This document shows positions 13,882-14,242 of a stretch of DNA of 14,242 nucleotides, in pieces; position 1 is the stretch's first letter, and each line of letters begins with the position of its first letter. The notes below the pieces were generated by a model. It saw only the letters and a program-made list of their open reading frames with translations. It searched no databases and was not told the origin of the DNA. The position numbers were made by a program, and so were the translations under genes. Source of the stretch: UBA6921 sp031363085 (GTDB lineage: Bacteria > Pseudomonadota > Gammaproteobacteria > SG8-11); the NCBI GenBank assembly GCA_031363085.1, contig JANLTU010000198.1, positions 1 through 14,242 of the forward strand. The letters run 5' to 3'.

Positions 13882-14242
13882 CTACGCCCGATACGCCAGC
13901 CAATCTTGCTCAATTAATCGGTCCATCGCCGTACGCACATGCGCAGGTTGCATAATCTTCGCTTTGCGTTTGTTCCAGGCATGCACGGCGCTTAGCACTC
14001 GGTCGAAATTTTGCCCGTGCTGTTCGCGAGTCGCGACCCAATGCACGGTGGCAAGAAGTTCCATTCCATACGGCGATTGAAATCCATCAATTAGGTGCGA
14101 CACACGCGCAACACGCTGAGCCAAATCGGCGTGAGATCCTTCCGCCAGAAAATCGTCCGCTTCGTGAAGTGCATCGGCAAGCGGTTCGATCTCCGCTTCA
14201 ACCACGCCATCACCGACACCACGAATGATGTGCCCCTCCATG
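13882..14242 (-). CDS. darG: DarG-like macro-domain antitoxin, C-terminal part (runs off the window)
   Basis: The minus strand is open from the TAG at 13882-13884 to the window edge, about 119 residues. The ATG at 14241 is probably internal. The fragment is helical and charged and contains ARVSHLIDGFQSPYGMELLATVHWVATRE, then AVHAWNKRKAKIMQPAHVRTAMDRL. In my knowledge the FxSPYGxELLATVHWVA block and the following W-x-KRK segment mark the C-terminal region of DarG-type Appr-1-p-processing proteins. DarG removes the ADP-ribose that the toxin DarT puts on thymidine in DNA, and its C-terminal region also binds DarT. The macro domain and darT would both lie upstream, outside the window at higher coordinates, so neither can be checked. 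The assignment rests on the C-terminal motif alone. Confidence 0.6.
   Translation of the reverse strand, partial: MEGHIIRGVGDGVVEAEIEPLADALHEADDFLAEGSHADLAQRVARVSHLIDGFQSPYGMELLATVHWVATREQHGQNFDRVLSAVHAWNKRKAKIMQPAHVRTAMDRLIEQDWLAYRA

Noticed and set aside
4097..13884. The 9-mer AACAACCTA at 4097-4105, 13721-13729 and 13876-13884
   Set aside because: Two copies lie at gene ends, but nine bases three times in 14 kb with no conserved flanks is not enough to call a repeat family.

Overview
The window is a 14.2 kb chromosomal segment in which every convincing gene lies on the minus strand, so transcription runs from high to low coordinates. The order cutA-dsbD-tlpA-like-aroQ-accB-accC-prmA-(zinc ribbon/DUF3426)-dusB-fis-purH-purD is the housekeeping arrangement familiar from Pseudomonas and other Gammaproteobacteria. 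Fis and DusB next to each other also point to that class. Base composition is moderately GC-rich by eye. I cannot name a genus; the extended DsbD, the local insertions and the purE neighbour suggest a less-studied lineage or a metagenome-derived genome.

Layout, in order of transcription. (1) 14242-13882: the C-terminal part of a DarG-like antitoxin, cut by the window edge. (2) 13881-13502: a 380-bp gap with hairpins, one doubtful 50-codon ORF and a candidate promoter for the next genes. (3) cutA-dsbD-TlpA-like: metal-tolerance-type protein plus periplasmic thiol/disulfide exchange; cutA and dsbD overlap by ATGA. (4) aroQ-accB-accC-prmA: shikimate pathway, both small subunits of acetyl-CoA carboxylase and ribosomal protein L11 methyltransferase, behind a good sigma-70 promoter. 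(5) A 140-bp MITE-like palindromic element with a 4-bp target duplication. (6) A single-pass membrane protein with zinc ribbon, Pro/Ala-rich linker and DUF3426 domain. (7) dusB-fis, overlapping by ATGA, behind a promoter with a dyad and a GC-rich discriminator. (8) purH-purD-purE, steps of IMP synthesis, followed at 533-1 by the start of a polytopic membrane protein of the PTPS-related family. That last gene lacks an ATG start and runs out of the window.

The genes serve growth-linked functions: purines, fatty-acid initiation, tRNA dihydrouridylation, a growth-phase nucleoid protein, and envelope redox. GC-rich discriminators in front of aroQ-accBC and dusB-fis would fit growth-rate or stringent control, but this is inference. 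I see no complete new defence or metabolic system. The most unusual points are the tandem duplication of the DsbD alpha domain within one polypeptide, the MITE between prmA and the zinc-ribbon gene, four alternately pairing GC segments between dsbD and the TlpA-like gene, and the DarG-like gene at the edge.
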